A stretch of DNA of 19,270 bases. It comes from Legionellales bacterium (GTDB taxonomy: Bacteria; Pseudomonadota; Gammaproteobacteria; Eutrophobiales; Eutrophobiaceae). Position 1 is the stretch's first letter. Every line of letters starts with the position of its first letter. The stretch is taken from assembly GCA_002721165.1 (NCBI GenBank), contig PBJS01000022.1, positions 1-19,270 on the forward strand, in the 5' to 3' direction. The notes beneath the pieces were generated by a model. The model searched no databases and was not told where the DNA came from. It worked only from the letters and a program-made list of their open reading frames with translations. Below are positions 1 to 8,077 of this stretch, piece by piece. The position numbers were made by a program, and so were the translations under genes.

Positions 1-1880
1 ACCTGATTTACTATTTACTTAAACTTATTTTTCCTCGAAATATTATACTCGCTTCATTAACTGCGAGTTTGTATCTTGTATCACCTCATGTAAACAACCT
101 TGCATTAGTTATGATTCCATATCATATATTTATATGTGTGTATCTTCTGTCACTGATACTTACTGTGAAAACTTTTAGCAAGAAGAATATTAATTATAAG
201 ATATATTTTTCGTCAATATTTTTATTTAGTATAACTATATTAGGTTTAGAGAGTTTTATTTTTATCGATATTTTAAGAATTTTTATAATATTTTATATAC
301 TTAGCACGGTGGGATTAAATAAAAATAATTATGAGCTATTTAAAAGATCCTTAATCTTATATACACCCTTTCTTTTTTGTTCAATACTGGTGTTATTTGA
401 TGTAATAATTCGTCCTCAATTCGATTACTATCAGAGTACTTATTCTCTCGGTATTGATTCTCTTAGCTCGATAGTCCAAACATTATTTCAATTAATTTTT
501 AAATACCTAATTGCGTTTCAATATATTTTTGTAGATATTTATTATTATGTAGTAAAAATATACTTTATTAACTTCAATGCAATTTCTCTTCTTATATCAG
601 TCGTAGCCACATCTTTCTTTTACTTTATCTATTTCAAAAAAATAATAGAAAATACTGAATGTCGCAAAGATAATGAAATATTTTATAAAAGACTGACGCT
701 GATAAGCATACTTATACTTATTTGTAGTTTATTTCCATATCTTTTAACGCGTGGCCCGGCGACTATCGGTGTAGGTAGTAGGCATGCGCTACTTGCAAGT
801 TTTTCATATGCATTTTTTTTATCATCTTTACTATTATTTTTATTTAATAAAAAGTTTTTAAATAAAAAACTTATGGCTACTATAATAAATCTAATTATTT
901 TCTTTAGTGTACTCGGTTGTAATAATACAATTAATGCTTATAAAAATGACTGGGGGCAATTAAAAGATTTTTATTGGCAGTTTTTATGGCGTGTACCTGA
1001 CCTAAAAGATAAGGCATACGTGCTGATTGATTTGCCAAGACACGAGTCACATTACTTTAAACCATATTTTGCTGACTTTTCTGGTATTAATATTTTTTAC
1101 CCAAAAAAAAATGGGGACATATCGAATCACTATGCTAAAGCTGTACAAATGTCACTTAATGAAAGGTCATCTAGATTTTTTCTTCAAGACATAAATAAAG
1201 CAGAAGTTCACCATAATTCCTACGGTGGTTTAGTTAGCTTCAAAAAAGAAAATATGATAATTGCCTCAATGTCCAATAGCTGTTTACGGTTTAATGATGA
1301 GGTAAAGAATACCAACCGGTGCTCCTCACAACGACATCAAATAATTAACCACGAACCAAGATTGCCTGCAAGCTGTGAATTAAACTTGGGATCATTAACT
1401 AAGCATACTAAAAAGGATCAGATTATCTATAATTCAAATAATAATAATAATAAATATAGGTGGATTCTAGGAAATGAGCCAAAAAAAATAGATGAAAGAA
1501 CCTTAATCCATAAAGTTACTGATAAAATTTTAAACCGAAAAAATTCTAAAAAAGAATGGTGTTATTATTATCAAACAGCAAATGTATATTACCATCGTGG
1601 TGATTATGACAAAGTTAATGAATTATACTATGAAGCAAAGCGGTTCGATCTTATATATATGAAAAACTATGCTGAATTAATACCATTTATCAAATCATTT
1701 TACCGTACAGGAAATTATGATCTTGCCTATCAATTATTGTGGCAGTGGTCATATTCGCCTGAAGGTGGCGAATCCAAAATAGAGCAACTATTTTCTGATC
1801 TTTACAACACAAACAATTTATCACTATCAGAAAAATTTCGTGCTGACATTACTGATGTATTCGTTAAAGAAAATTTTTAA
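1..1880 (+). CDS. Polytopic membrane protein with C-terminal TPR-like tail, 5'-truncated by window edge
   Basis: The frame is open from base 3 with no stop before base 69, where a TTG could serve as a start. The codons before it (Leu-Ile-Tyr-Tyr-Leu-Leu onward) are hydrophobic like those after it, so the gene probably begins outside the window. Counting residues from base 69, hydrophobic segments lie near 8-33, 45-81, 95-114, 136-190, 210-226, 240-261 and 269-284. A polar domain follows, and residues about 500-590 look like helical TPR-type repeats (YYHRGDYDKVNELYYEA, then a similar YRTGNYDLAYQLL unit). The multi-pass head and soluble tail resemble GT-C type membrane glycosyltransferases or related envelope proteins, but no catalytic motif can be identified, so the role is unassigned. 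It has an AAT repeat coding five Asn at about 1438-1452. It converges on the radical SAM gene with 21 bp between stops. Confidence 0.75.
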   Translation, partial: LIYYLLKLIFPRNIILASLTASLYLVSPHVNNLALVMIPYHIFICVYLLSLILTVKTFSKKNINYKIYFSSIFLFSITILGLESFIFIDILRIFIIFYILSTVGLNKNNYELFKRSLILYTPFLFCSILVLFDVIIRPQFDYYQSTYSLGIDSLSSIVQTLFQLIFKYLIAFQYIFVDIYYYVVKIYFINFNAISLLISVVATSFFYFIYFKKIIENTECRKDNEIFYKRLTLISILILICSLFPYLLTRGPATIGVGSRHALLASFSYAFFLSSLLLFLFNKKFLNKKLMATIINLIIFFSVLGCNNTINAYKNDWGQLKDFYWQFLWRVPDLKDKAYVLIDLPRHESHYFKPYFADFSGINIFYPKKNGDISNHYAKAVQMSLNERSSRFFLQDINKAEVHHNSYGGLVSFKKENMIIASMSNSCLRFNDEVKNTNRCSSQRHQIINHEPRLPASCELNLGSLTKHTKKDQIIYNSNNNNNKYRWILGNEPKKIDERTLIHKVTDKILNRKNSKKEWCYYYQTANVYYHRGDYDKVNELYYEAKRFDLIYMKNYAELIPFIKSFYRTGNYDLAYQLLWQWSYSPEGGESKIEQLFSDLYNTNNLSLSEKFRADITDVFVKENF

Positions 1881-1901
1881 GTCTGCAAAATTAGAAAAAT
1901 A

Positions 1902-3482
1902 TTAATTTAATTCTTTTTTGCTAGCCATTGGCGTCGCAACTTTACCTTTAATTATATTAAAAGATTTGCGTGGAACCGCTACAGGAACCATATGTTTATT
2001 AGCATCGCCCCAATGTTTTTCAACTTGATCAAGCAAACGTAAATCTCTGCTTGCGACGATTTGTTGTAGACCTAGCAAATCCATGGCAGAAAACCTATGG
2101 GAAATAACAGCTGTTATCTTAGACGCATCACCAAGATCTTCTATAAATGATTCTAAATCACCATTGTACTGTTCGATTATTGAATCCTTATATGTGTAGT
2201 ACCATTCTGAACCAGGATAAGGTGTCGCAAAATGCGGCTTTGCGTAAATACCGAGCTTGAGTAACGCATTTATTGTATTTCTTATGGTTTCAAAACTTTC
2301 ATCTGGAAAACCAATTATAATATTTGGAACTGGAATTATTCCTGAGTCGTAACATATCTTGACACTAGAAATATTTTTTTCTGCCGTCGAGCCTTTCCCT
2401 AGCGATTTTAATAAACCGGGATCGAATGTCTCAAGACCATAAACTAAATGCGAACAACCTGCTTCATACATTTTGTCTAGCGTCTCTTTTCTATGTAATG
2501 ATGCATGTGATGTACCACTCCAATGTACGCCGACACAGTTTTCGTCATGAGGAACTTTGTCACGCCTGCAAGTTGGCTGTAAGCCTGCATCAATCCATGC
2601 ATTTGATAAATCCGTCAAAAATGTCCTCTTACTGAACGCATCCATCGTAAAAAGATTTTCATCAAGAAAACTAGCGAAGTCTATCTGATATGTTTCATAC
2701 AAGTGTCGAACCATCTTGACTATATATTCTGGTGAGTGATACCTGATATTTCTCCCGTAGGTAAATTGCACATCATTTTTACCTTCCTCATCGGGGTTGA
2801 TAACCATATCCCCGGTTGTGCCTAGATGCCAACAATAACGACAAATTAAATTACAACCAAAACTACCATTAATATCTAGACGTCTTTTTGACGTAAAACC
2901 TTCATCACTGTAAAGTATTTTTGAATTATTAAAATAAATATCAAGGGGGAATAAATCCCATGCCGGCCATGGAAGTACATCAAGATCAGGAATATTTGGT
3001 CTAACAGCAGTTAAACGAGAATTACCCTCCTTATCTCTATAACAAACTCCAAGGGTCTCAGAAAAATCCAAATCATTTTGATCAATCTTTTCTAACACTA
3101 CAGGAAAAGTAACAAAAGTTTCTCCAATAAGCGCAAGATCAATTTGAGGCATCCACTTCATTATTTCATGCGGCATACTCGTCATAAAACCACCGCCAGC
3201 AATTAAAAATGAGTTCGGACTTGCTTGTTTTATAATGGAGCACGCATGTTTTATATAGTTATACGTTGTTGTTAATCCGCCTATTGCGATAACATCCCAA
3301 TTGTCCGCCCTACAAACAACATGTAAGGCACTAACGTCTTTACGCCATGCATTAGCATCATAAACTTGAACTTGATGTCCTTTTTCGATAGCAATTGATG
3401 CTAAAAGTGCAATTCCATAAGGTATATGCTTAGGATCGTCTTCTTCCCGAACTACTGGATTTATAAATAAAATTTTAGCCAT
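1902..3482 (-). CDS. B12-binding radical SAM protein
   Basis: A 526-residue protein with the usual two-part layout of cobalamin-dependent radical SAM enzymes. Residues 1-150 form a Rossmann-like B12-binding domain (start ILFINPV, later FLIAGGGFMTSMPHEI and an IGE turn near 119-121). From about 203 comes the radical SAM barrel, with the 4Fe-4S motif C210-x3-C214-x2-C217, a FLDENL strand near 272, YGLETFDP near 348 and an IIIGFPDES loop near 388. The family cleaves S-adenosylmethionine and typically methylates or rearranges unactivated carbons. The substrate here is unknown, but position at the end of a glycan operon suggests a sugar, lipid carrier or small protein. Two further cysteines (C305, C316) lie in a polar stretch inside the barrel. 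The ATG start is 16 bp after the DUF115 gene and has no clear Shine-Dalgarno site. Confidence 0.92.
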   Translation of the reverse strand: MAKILFINPVVREEDDPKHIPYGIALLASIAIEKGHQVQVYDANAWRKDVSALHVVCRADNWDVIAIGGLTTTYNYIKHACSIIKQASPNSFLIAGGGFMTSMPHEIMKWMPQIDLALIGETFVTFPVVLEKIDQNDLDFSETLGVCYRDKEGNSRLTAVRPNIPDLDVLPWPAWDLFPLDIYFNNSKILYSDEGFTSKRRLDINGSFGCNLICRYCWHLGTTGDMVINPDEEGKNDVQFTYGRNIRYHSPEYIVKMVRHLYETYQIDFASFLDENLFTMDAFSKRTFLTDLSNAWIDAGLQPTCRRDKVPHDENCVGVHWSGTSHASLHRKETLDKMYEAGCSHLVYGLETFDPGLLKSLGKGSTAEKNISSVKICYDSGIIPVPNIIIGFPDESFETIRNTINALLKLGIYAKPHFATPYPGSEWYYTYKDSIIEQYNGDLESFIEDLGDASKITAVISHRFSAMDLLGLQQIVASRDLRLLDQVEKHWGDANKHMVPVAVPRKSFNIIKGKVATPMASKKELN

Positions 3483-3498
3483 TTTTAATATAAATTAA

Positions 3499-4518
3499 TT
3501 AAGTCGATTTCTGGATATAATCTTCAAGATAAGCACACTCAATTCCTTCGCCAAATAATGTGCCGCCTTCGGTACAGTTATAAGTCTTGATTTTTGACTT
3601 TCTAACAAGTTTCAAAAAATTCTCTCTATACCAATAATATGTTGGGTCAGTATAATACTTTTCGTTATCAAGTGGAAAAATAAATTCAGGAAAATATTTA
3701 TCAAGCCCTCTTTTTGTTCCGATATTTTGGATTAACTCATAATATGTTTGTGTTAATGAATAATCAGTAGAGCGATAATACCCCATATCCATTCCAACTA
3801 AAGCTAATTGCTTCAAATTAAGAATTGCTGATGCAAATACCCAGCCTGCCGTGCCAACATTACCACCAGTATTAAAAAAGGGTATTTTGTTTATTTTCGA
3901 AAGCTTTTTTGAAATGCTATTGCTCAAAGTCGGGTTATCTACTAAAGGGTTCCACCAGTAAATATCGAATCCAGCCTCGATTACCCTTTTTCTCAGAGAA
4001 TCTGAGATTGAGGTACATGCGATTAATTTTGTTTTCTTTGCGTATTTATTAACAATTTCAATATTTTCGTTATTAGTATCAGTTGTATTATTCCTGAATT
4101 TTAAATCAAGATCTTGTCTTTCAAAATAATCATCAAATTTTTTATTACTTTCAAAATTAGGATCTCCAAACCATCTAATAACTCGGCTTGGATGTGGATC
4201 AAGAGTTAAAACATAATCAGGAATTAAATTATTACGCAAACATGCGACATATGAGGCATCAATTGCTATTAAAGCTCCATTAAAATCACTTTCCTTAATA
4301 CGGTTGATTGTATTTCTTTGAAATAAACTTGGTCCAGCAGAAATTAAAATACCTGTATCTGAAAAATTTTCTTTATCTATTTCTAAGTCTCCAATATTTT
4401 TTTTTACATACTGAGAATTAGAAAGCGCATTATCTAAAATTAAATTATTATGATACTCTCTGCCAATCTCGCCTATTTTGGAAACTAACTTGGAAAACTC
4501 ATCTGTGAATTCAGGCAC
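3499..4518 (-). CDS. DUF115 / MptE-like protein, possible nonulosonate transferase
   Basis: A 339-residue protein starting at GTG, preceded by AGGAAG five bases upstream. Family marks of DUF115 (6-hydroxymethylpterin pyrophosphokinase MptE-like) are GILISAGPSL at 56-65, IPDYVLTLDPHPS at 99-111, TGGNVGTAGWVFAS then ALVGMDMGYY at 217-248, and the C-terminal CTEGGTLFGEGI at 315-326. The same domain forms the core of Maf flagellin glycosyltransferases, which attach pseudaminic or legionaminic acid, and its fold is related to GT-A sialyltransferases (established knowledge). The gene lies two genes downstream of a CMP-legionaminate-type synthetase, so a role in transferring that sugar is a reasonable inference. 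It is shorter than full Maf proteins and lacks their flanking domains. A pterin-related kinase role is the alternative but has no support from the neighbours. Confidence 0.85.
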   Translation of the reverse strand: MPEFTDEFSKLVSKIGEIGREYHNNLILDNALSNSQYVKKNIGDLEIDKENFSDTGILISAGPSLFQRNTINRIKESDFNGALIAIDASYVACLRNNLIPDYVLTLDPHPSRVIRWFGDPNFESNKKFDDYFERQDLDLKFRNNTTDTNNENIEIVNKYAKKTKLIACTSISDSLRKRVIEAGFDIYWWNPLVDNPTLSNSISKKLSKINKIPFFNTGGNVGTAGWVFASAILNLKQLALVGMDMGYYRSTDYSLTQTYYELIQNIGTKRGLDKYFPEFIFPLDNEKYYTDPTYYWYRENFLKLVRKSKIKTYNCTEGGTLFGEGIECAYLEDYIQKST

Positions 4519-4523
4519 GTATT

Positions 4524-4529
4524 CTTCCT
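4524..4529 (-). promoter_or_regulatory. Shine-Dalgarno site of the DUF115 gene
   Basis: AGGAAG on the minus strand, five bases before the GTG start at 4518. The site shares bases with the TAG stop of the small acidic gene (TAGGAAG), so termination of one gene occurs on the ribosome site of the next. This supports the GTG start and suggests translational coupling. Confidence 0.65.
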
Positions 4530-4728
4530 AATTTTCTTTTTCATCGCTCCATGTCAATTCGTCATAGTCAACAAAAACCATGCTTCCTCCAAGTGATCCT
4601 AACACCTGCCCCTTCCTATCTTTTTGAATCGATGGGTTATCATCATTATTATCATCATCTTCTATTTCTACATCAAGTTTATAGTTTCCTTTAAGTAAAG
4701 AAGAATTTTCATCTTTCTTGTCAGTCAT
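4528..4728 (-). CDS. Small acidic protein of unknown function
   Basis: A 66-residue product with a good ribosome site (AGGAG, eight bases before the ATG), which is the main reason to accept it as a real gene. It is strongly acidic: 18 Asp/Glu against 8 Lys/Arg, with a central DDDNNDDN cluster at about residues 24-31. The C-terminal half is different in character, with a small hydrophobic, glycine-rich stretch (GQVLGSLGGSMVFVDY, about 40-55) ending in ELTW and an acidic tail. No signal peptide, membrane segment or cysteine is visible. I do not recognise the family. It sits between the CMP-sugar synthetase and the DUF115 gene, in the same direction, followed by a radical SAM gene. It could be an acceptor or carrier protein, a modified peptide precursor or a regulator, but none of these is shown. 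Confidence 0.7.
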   Translation of the reverse strand: MTDKKDENSSLLKGNYKLDVEIEDDDNNDDNPSIQKDRKGQVLGSLGGSMVFVDYDELTWSDEKEN

Positions 4729-4736
4729 TTTTACAA

Positions 4737-4741
4737 CTCCT
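4737..4741 (-). promoter_or_regulatory. Shine-Dalgarno site of the small acidic gene
   Basis: AGGAG on the minus strand, eight bases before the ATG at 4728. It is one of the better ribosome sites in the window and argues that the 66-residue frame is translated. The 53 bp spacer upstream is A+T-rich. A TTGATT element followed by A+T-rich bases could be a weak promoter, but the match is poor. Confidence 0.65.
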
Positions 4742-4781
4742 ATTATTTAAAATCCTAGATAAATTAATCAAAAAATATATT

Positions 4782-5495
4782 TTATATTTGATTCTTTGAA
4801 TTTTTCTCATTCGATAGTAAATATTCAACTATCTCGAAATCGAGCAGACTATCTATATCAACAGATCTTGATGTAGGCATTTTATATAAAAGTGTATCTG
4901 GGTAAAATACCTTCATATTTTTAAAAAAAATATCCCTATTCCATACATATATCGATGCATTCATATCATAACATCTTGGAGAATCTTGTCGTCTGTATAC
5001 ATATTCATCAGTTTCCTTTGATAATTTTACAAAGCCATTTGTATCTTCCTCAACTAAGTTAAAATATGGAGATCTCCTTGATTCTGAGCCTGTTATTATA
5101 TTTGATACCTTTTTTGATTTTAGTAAATCAATAGCTCCCTTGATATCTTCAATCGTTCTTAATGGTGATGTGCAATCGAGTTCTGTGATTATATCAAATT
5201 TATAACCGATTTTTTTTTCAACAGTATCTACGCAATGCTTTATCGCTGGTAATTTTTGTGCGGTATCTGTCGCAAGTTCGTCTGGGCGCTTTATTAAATT
5301 TTTTATACCAAATCTTTCTGAAATTTCCAGTATTTGTTCAGAATCACTACTCACAGCAATTTGATCGAATAAGGTTACATTTTTTGCCGTTTCAAGTGTG
5401 TGGGCAATTAATGGTTTGCCGGCTATTTTTCGCGTGTTTTTACCCTTAACACCTTTAGACCCCCCTCTAGCACATATAGTACAAATAATTGTCAA
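4782..5495 (-). CDS. ptmB: CMP-nonulosonate synthetase (CMP-legionaminate / NeuA type, PtmB-like)
   Basis: A 237-residue acylneuraminate cytidylyltransferase. It would activate a nine-carbon sialic-acid-like sugar with CTP, releasing pyrophosphate, in the cytoplasm. The nucleotide-binding signature ICARGGSKGVKGKN spans residues 7-20, with the P-loop-like Arg/Lys residues intact. ELDCTSPLR at 105-113 is the strand and metal/sugar region, RRQDSPRCYDMNASIYVW at 168-185 is the conserved substrate loop, and VDIDSLLDFEIVEYLL at 212-227 is the dimer/metal-binding end motif. It best resembles the LegF/PtmB branch rather than KdsB. Translation starts at TTG, supported by TGGAG seven bases upstream. 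It follows a PtmA-like gene by 42 bp, and the same pair is adjacent in C. jejuni (Cj1331-Cj1332). The exact sugar (legionaminate, sialate or pseudaminate type) cannot be fixed from sequence alone. Confidence 0.88.
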   Translation of the reverse strand: MTIICTICARGGSKGVKGKNTRKIAGKPLIAHTLETAKNVTLFDQIAVSSDSEQILEISERFGIKNLIKRPDELATDTAQKLPAIKHCVDTVEKKIGYKFDIITELDCTSPLRTIEDIKGAIDLLKSKKVSNIITGSESRRSPYFNLVEEDTNGFVKLSKETDEYVYRRQDSPRCYDMNASIYVWNRDIFFKNMKVFYPDTLLYKMPTSRSVDIDSLLDFEIVEYLLSNEKNSKNQI

Positions 5496-5502
5496 AGTAC
5501 CG

Positions 5503-5507
5503 CTCCA
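5503..5507 (-). promoter_or_regulatory. Shine-Dalgarno site deciding the TTG start of the CMP-sugar synthetase
   Basis: TGGAG on the minus strand, eight bases or fewer before the TTG at 5495. The nucleotide-binding motif begins a few codons after the TTG, so an internal start would remove part of the fold. The site and the motif together fix the start. Confidence 0.6.
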
Positions 5508-5537
5508 CTGCCTTTAGTAGGGTAATTAGCTATCATT

Positions 5538-6323
5538 TTACCAGGCTGATAAACCACCATCTATCATAAAGGTTTGCCCTGTTATGTAAGATGAACTATC
5601 ACTGGCTAAAAAAACTATAGCTCCGACAATATCTTCTGGTATGGCCATTCTGCCTAGGGGAATCAATTTTTCGTAATTTTCCTTAAATTTCTTATCCTGA
5701 TTATTATATATACCGCCGGGGCAAACTATATTGGCCCTGATATTATATGCTGCATAATAAGTCGCTAAATATCTCGTAAAATTATCTAATGCTCCTTTTA
5801 TAAGTGAATATGATGCTGGCATAGTCATTTCAGTATTCTTATAAATTGAAAAATTCGGCCCTAAAACTCCATATATAGATCCAATATTTATCAAGGCGCC
5901 CTGTTTATTTTTTTTCATTGCCTCTAAAGCTATTTTTGAACACGCAGTATATCCAATCAAATGCATATCAATATTCTTTTTTAACGACTCTAATGAAGTA
6001 CTTTCAAAATTATCATTCCAATCATCTGTTTTTGGATATGCATTATTTACCCATATATCAATCTTACCATCTGCAGATAAAACATTATTTACACACTTGC
6101 CAATTGATTCGTTACTATTTATATCTAAATTATGATATTTAACATTCAATCCATTATTACGTAATTTTTCACATAATAAATTTCCTTTTTTATCATCTAT
6201 GTCAGTTATGTATACCTTTGCATTAGCTTCAGATAATGCTTTACAAATAGCACTACCAAGTAAACCTGCTCCGCCAGTTACTAATGCAATTTTATCAGTT
6301 AATTGAAAATTATGATTAGTCAT
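5538..6323 (-). CDS. ptmA: Short-chain dehydrogenase/reductase, PtmA-like
   Basis: A 261-residue classical SDR. The dinucleotide-binding motif TGGAGLLG is at residues 16-23, the acidic DID that favours NAD(H) at 41-43, the NNA(G) strand as NNAYP at 93-97, catalytic Ser near 149, and Y172-x3-K176 as the active-site pair. The C-terminal SSSYITGQTFMIDGG is the usual SDR ending. NNAYP in place of NNAG is a feature I associate with PtmA-type proteins. In C. jejuni PtmA (Cj1332) is required for legionaminic acid on flagellin and was assigned with PtmF to the early hexosamine-phosphate step, although its fold is that of an oxidoreductase. It lies 3 bp downstream of the 570-residue gene with no clear ribosome site, so it is probably translationally coupled. 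The substrate is inferred only. Confidence 0.85.
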   Translation of the reverse strand: MTNHNFQLTDKIALVTGGAGLLGSAICKALSEANAKVYITDIDDKKGNLLCEKLRNNGLNVKYHNLDINSNESIGKCVNNVLSADGKIDIWVNNAYPKTDDWNDNFESTSLESLKKNIDMHLIGYTACSKIALEAMKKNKQGALINIGSIYGVLGPNFSIYKNTEMTMPASYSLIKGALDNFTRYLATYYAAYNIRANIVCPGGIYNNQDKKFKENYEKLIPLGRMAIPEDIVGAIVFLASDSSSYITGQTFMIDGGLSAW

Positions 6324-6326
6324 TTT

Positions 6327-8039
6327 TTAAGAATATTTTTCACAGTAAGTAGAATATAAATCATCTGCAATAATTTTATATGGATATTTATTTAAAAACA
6401 TCACATCATTATTTAGCATACATAAGAATTTATCAAAATCCTTATTCGAAATATTAAGCCAATAATCTATTGATTTTTTCAATTCAGTAAATTTTACTTC
6501 CAAATTTTTATATTTTTTCAGAAATGAATTTTCGTGAATATCATTACAAGCAATTACGGGTATTCTTCTCCACAATGTTTGCCATACTGTTGTTGAGTGG
6601 AATGTCATTGAAATTACTAAACTTGCATATTCAAGTAAATCTTCAAATTGATTATACTTAAGTGTTTTTGGTGAGTCTGATTTAACTACGTAGATATTAT
6701 CACATCCTGACATAACATCTTTCTGTTCCTTTGTTAGAAATTTAAGTTCGCCTTTTTTCCCTTTAATAACAAACAGTTTATCTGTATTACTTTTAGCCGC
6801 CAATAATATCTCTTCTATAAATCGAACTAAGTCATAACTATTATACATATAATATTTTTCATTACTGACTGATGCTAATGGAATAATTATAGTATCGCTA
6901 TATTCGTTAATTTTTGCTAAAAGATCGCTAGATACACCGTTAGAATTAGCCTTTATTCCCCCTCTTAAAAACCCAACATCAAAACTATTAGCAATAGAAC
7001 CACCTTTTAGATTAAGTGTTGATAACTCAAGTTTATTAGTTGTATAGAAAGTATCATGATAACAATAGTCATACGCCCATGCTGGTGGGAGATAAATTCC
7101 ATCTAACATAGAATTGATTTTCTGATATTTATTTTTATACCTATATACTAATGTATTTACTGCATCCTCAGATAATACACCGTACAGTATCTTTGAACCT
7201 ATCTCAGTAAGATAAATCGAGTAATATGATTGCGTGATGTATAAGTATACTAACTTCGGATGAAGTCCGTTATTTACTAAAAAAATAATATCTTTTTTAA
7301 AGAATTTTAGTAACTTCAGTAAAGAAACTATTGCATTACTTGCTGATGATTTAAAACCATTAATAAATTTAATACCATGTTTTGATTGCTCCCAGGAGAA
7401 AATAGGATATATTCCATCAAATTCTATTGTCTTTTTGCTGAAGTATTCTGATAAATAGCCATAAGCATGGGGATCCGGAGATATTTTTTTCCTGATGTAC
7501 ATAATATCAGGGGCATCATCAGTATCATGAAATATATTAGATTTAATACATTGTGTAATACATTTTACAATTTTTATTAGCGAAAGAAATATTTGAAAAA
7601 TATACCCTAAAGTATAAAAAAAATTAATCTTAGGTGGTGTATTAAAATAAATACTTTTTAAATAATTTGGTGCAATAATTTTAGCATCTTCTATATTTTT
7701 ATATTTACTTTCAATAGACTTCATAAAAAAATAATAGTCTTGATAACCATAGCTACTTACAGATGATAATGATGTTGTTTTAATAATATAATCAATTAGT
7801 ATTTCATCATTATATTTTGACTTTATATGAATTTTGAAATAGTCATCTAGTGATTCTCTCATTAATTTTTGTAATGGATAAAATTGTGAGCTATTGAGAA
7901 AATCCAGTAGCTCCGATCTCTTCTTATTTTCCCTCTGCCAATAGAGAATTTTATACCCCAATAATTTATGAAAAATAATATATGGATATAAATAATATTT
8001 ATAACAAAATACAAATATGATTTTTTTATTATGAGTCAC
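6327..8039 (-). CDS. Large putative surface-carbohydrate glycosyltransferase (570 aa)
   Basis: A 570-residue protein starting at GTG, with an AAGG element about nine bases upstream. I do not recognise a named family with certainty. The N-terminal half is rich in Tyr, Ile and Lys, with a hydrophobic stretch near residues 137-160 (FFYTLGYIFQIFLSLI) that could be membrane-associated. The C-terminal part looks like the nucleotide-sugar-binding half of a GT-B glycosyltransferase: LFVIKGKKGE, then LEYASLVISMTFHSTTVWQ and RRIPVIACND, the usual order of an acidic/Ser loop followed by a strand ending in PVI. It resembles the surface-carbohydrate biosynthesis proteins found in Leptospira-type O-antigen loci. 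It lies between an SpsF-like synthetase and the PtmA-like gene in one run. Transfer of a sugar activated in this operon is a likely job, but donor and acceptor are unknown. Confidence 0.75.
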   Translation of the reverse strand: MTHNKKIIFVFCYKYYLYPYIIFHKLLGYKILYWQRENKKRSELLDFLNSSQFYPLQKLMRESLDDYFKIHIKSKYNDEILIDYIIKTTSLSSVSSYGYQDYYFFMKSIESKYKNIEDAKIIAPNYLKSIYFNTPPKINFFYTLGYIFQIFLSLIKIVKCITQCIKSNIFHDTDDAPDIMYIRKKISPDPHAYGYLSEYFSKKTIEFDGIYPIFSWEQSKHGIKFINGFKSSASNAIVSLLKLLKFFKKDIIFLVNNGLHPKLVYLYITQSYYSIYLTEIGSKILYGVLSEDAVNTLVYRYKNKYQKINSMLDGIYLPPAWAYDYCYHDTFYTTNKLELSTLNLKGGSIANSFDVGFLRGGIKANSNGVSSDLLAKINEYSDTIIIPLASVSNEKYYMYNSYDLVRFIEEILLAAKSNTDKLFVIKGKKGELKFLTKEQKDVMSGCDNIYVVKSDSPKTLKYNQFEDLLEYASLVISMTFHSTTVWQTLWRRIPVIACNDIHENSFLKKYKNLEVKFTELKKSIDYWLNISNKDFDKFLCMLNNDVMFLNKYPYKIIADDLYSTYCEKYS

Positions 8040-8077
8040 TTCTAAAAACCTTTAGTTAGAAAATATAAAATAGAAAA

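Noticed and set aside
1438..1452. AAT trinucleotide repeat
   Set aside because: Only five units coding Asn in the membrane protein. Too short to call a functional repeat.
1881..1901. Bidirectional terminator between the convergent genes
   Set aside because: The 21-bp gap is A+T-rich but I find no stable hairpin followed by a T run.
2426..2635. 69-codon plus-strand frame
   Set aside because: Antisense to the radical SAM barrel, with His/Met/Leu-rich composition typical of a shadow frame.
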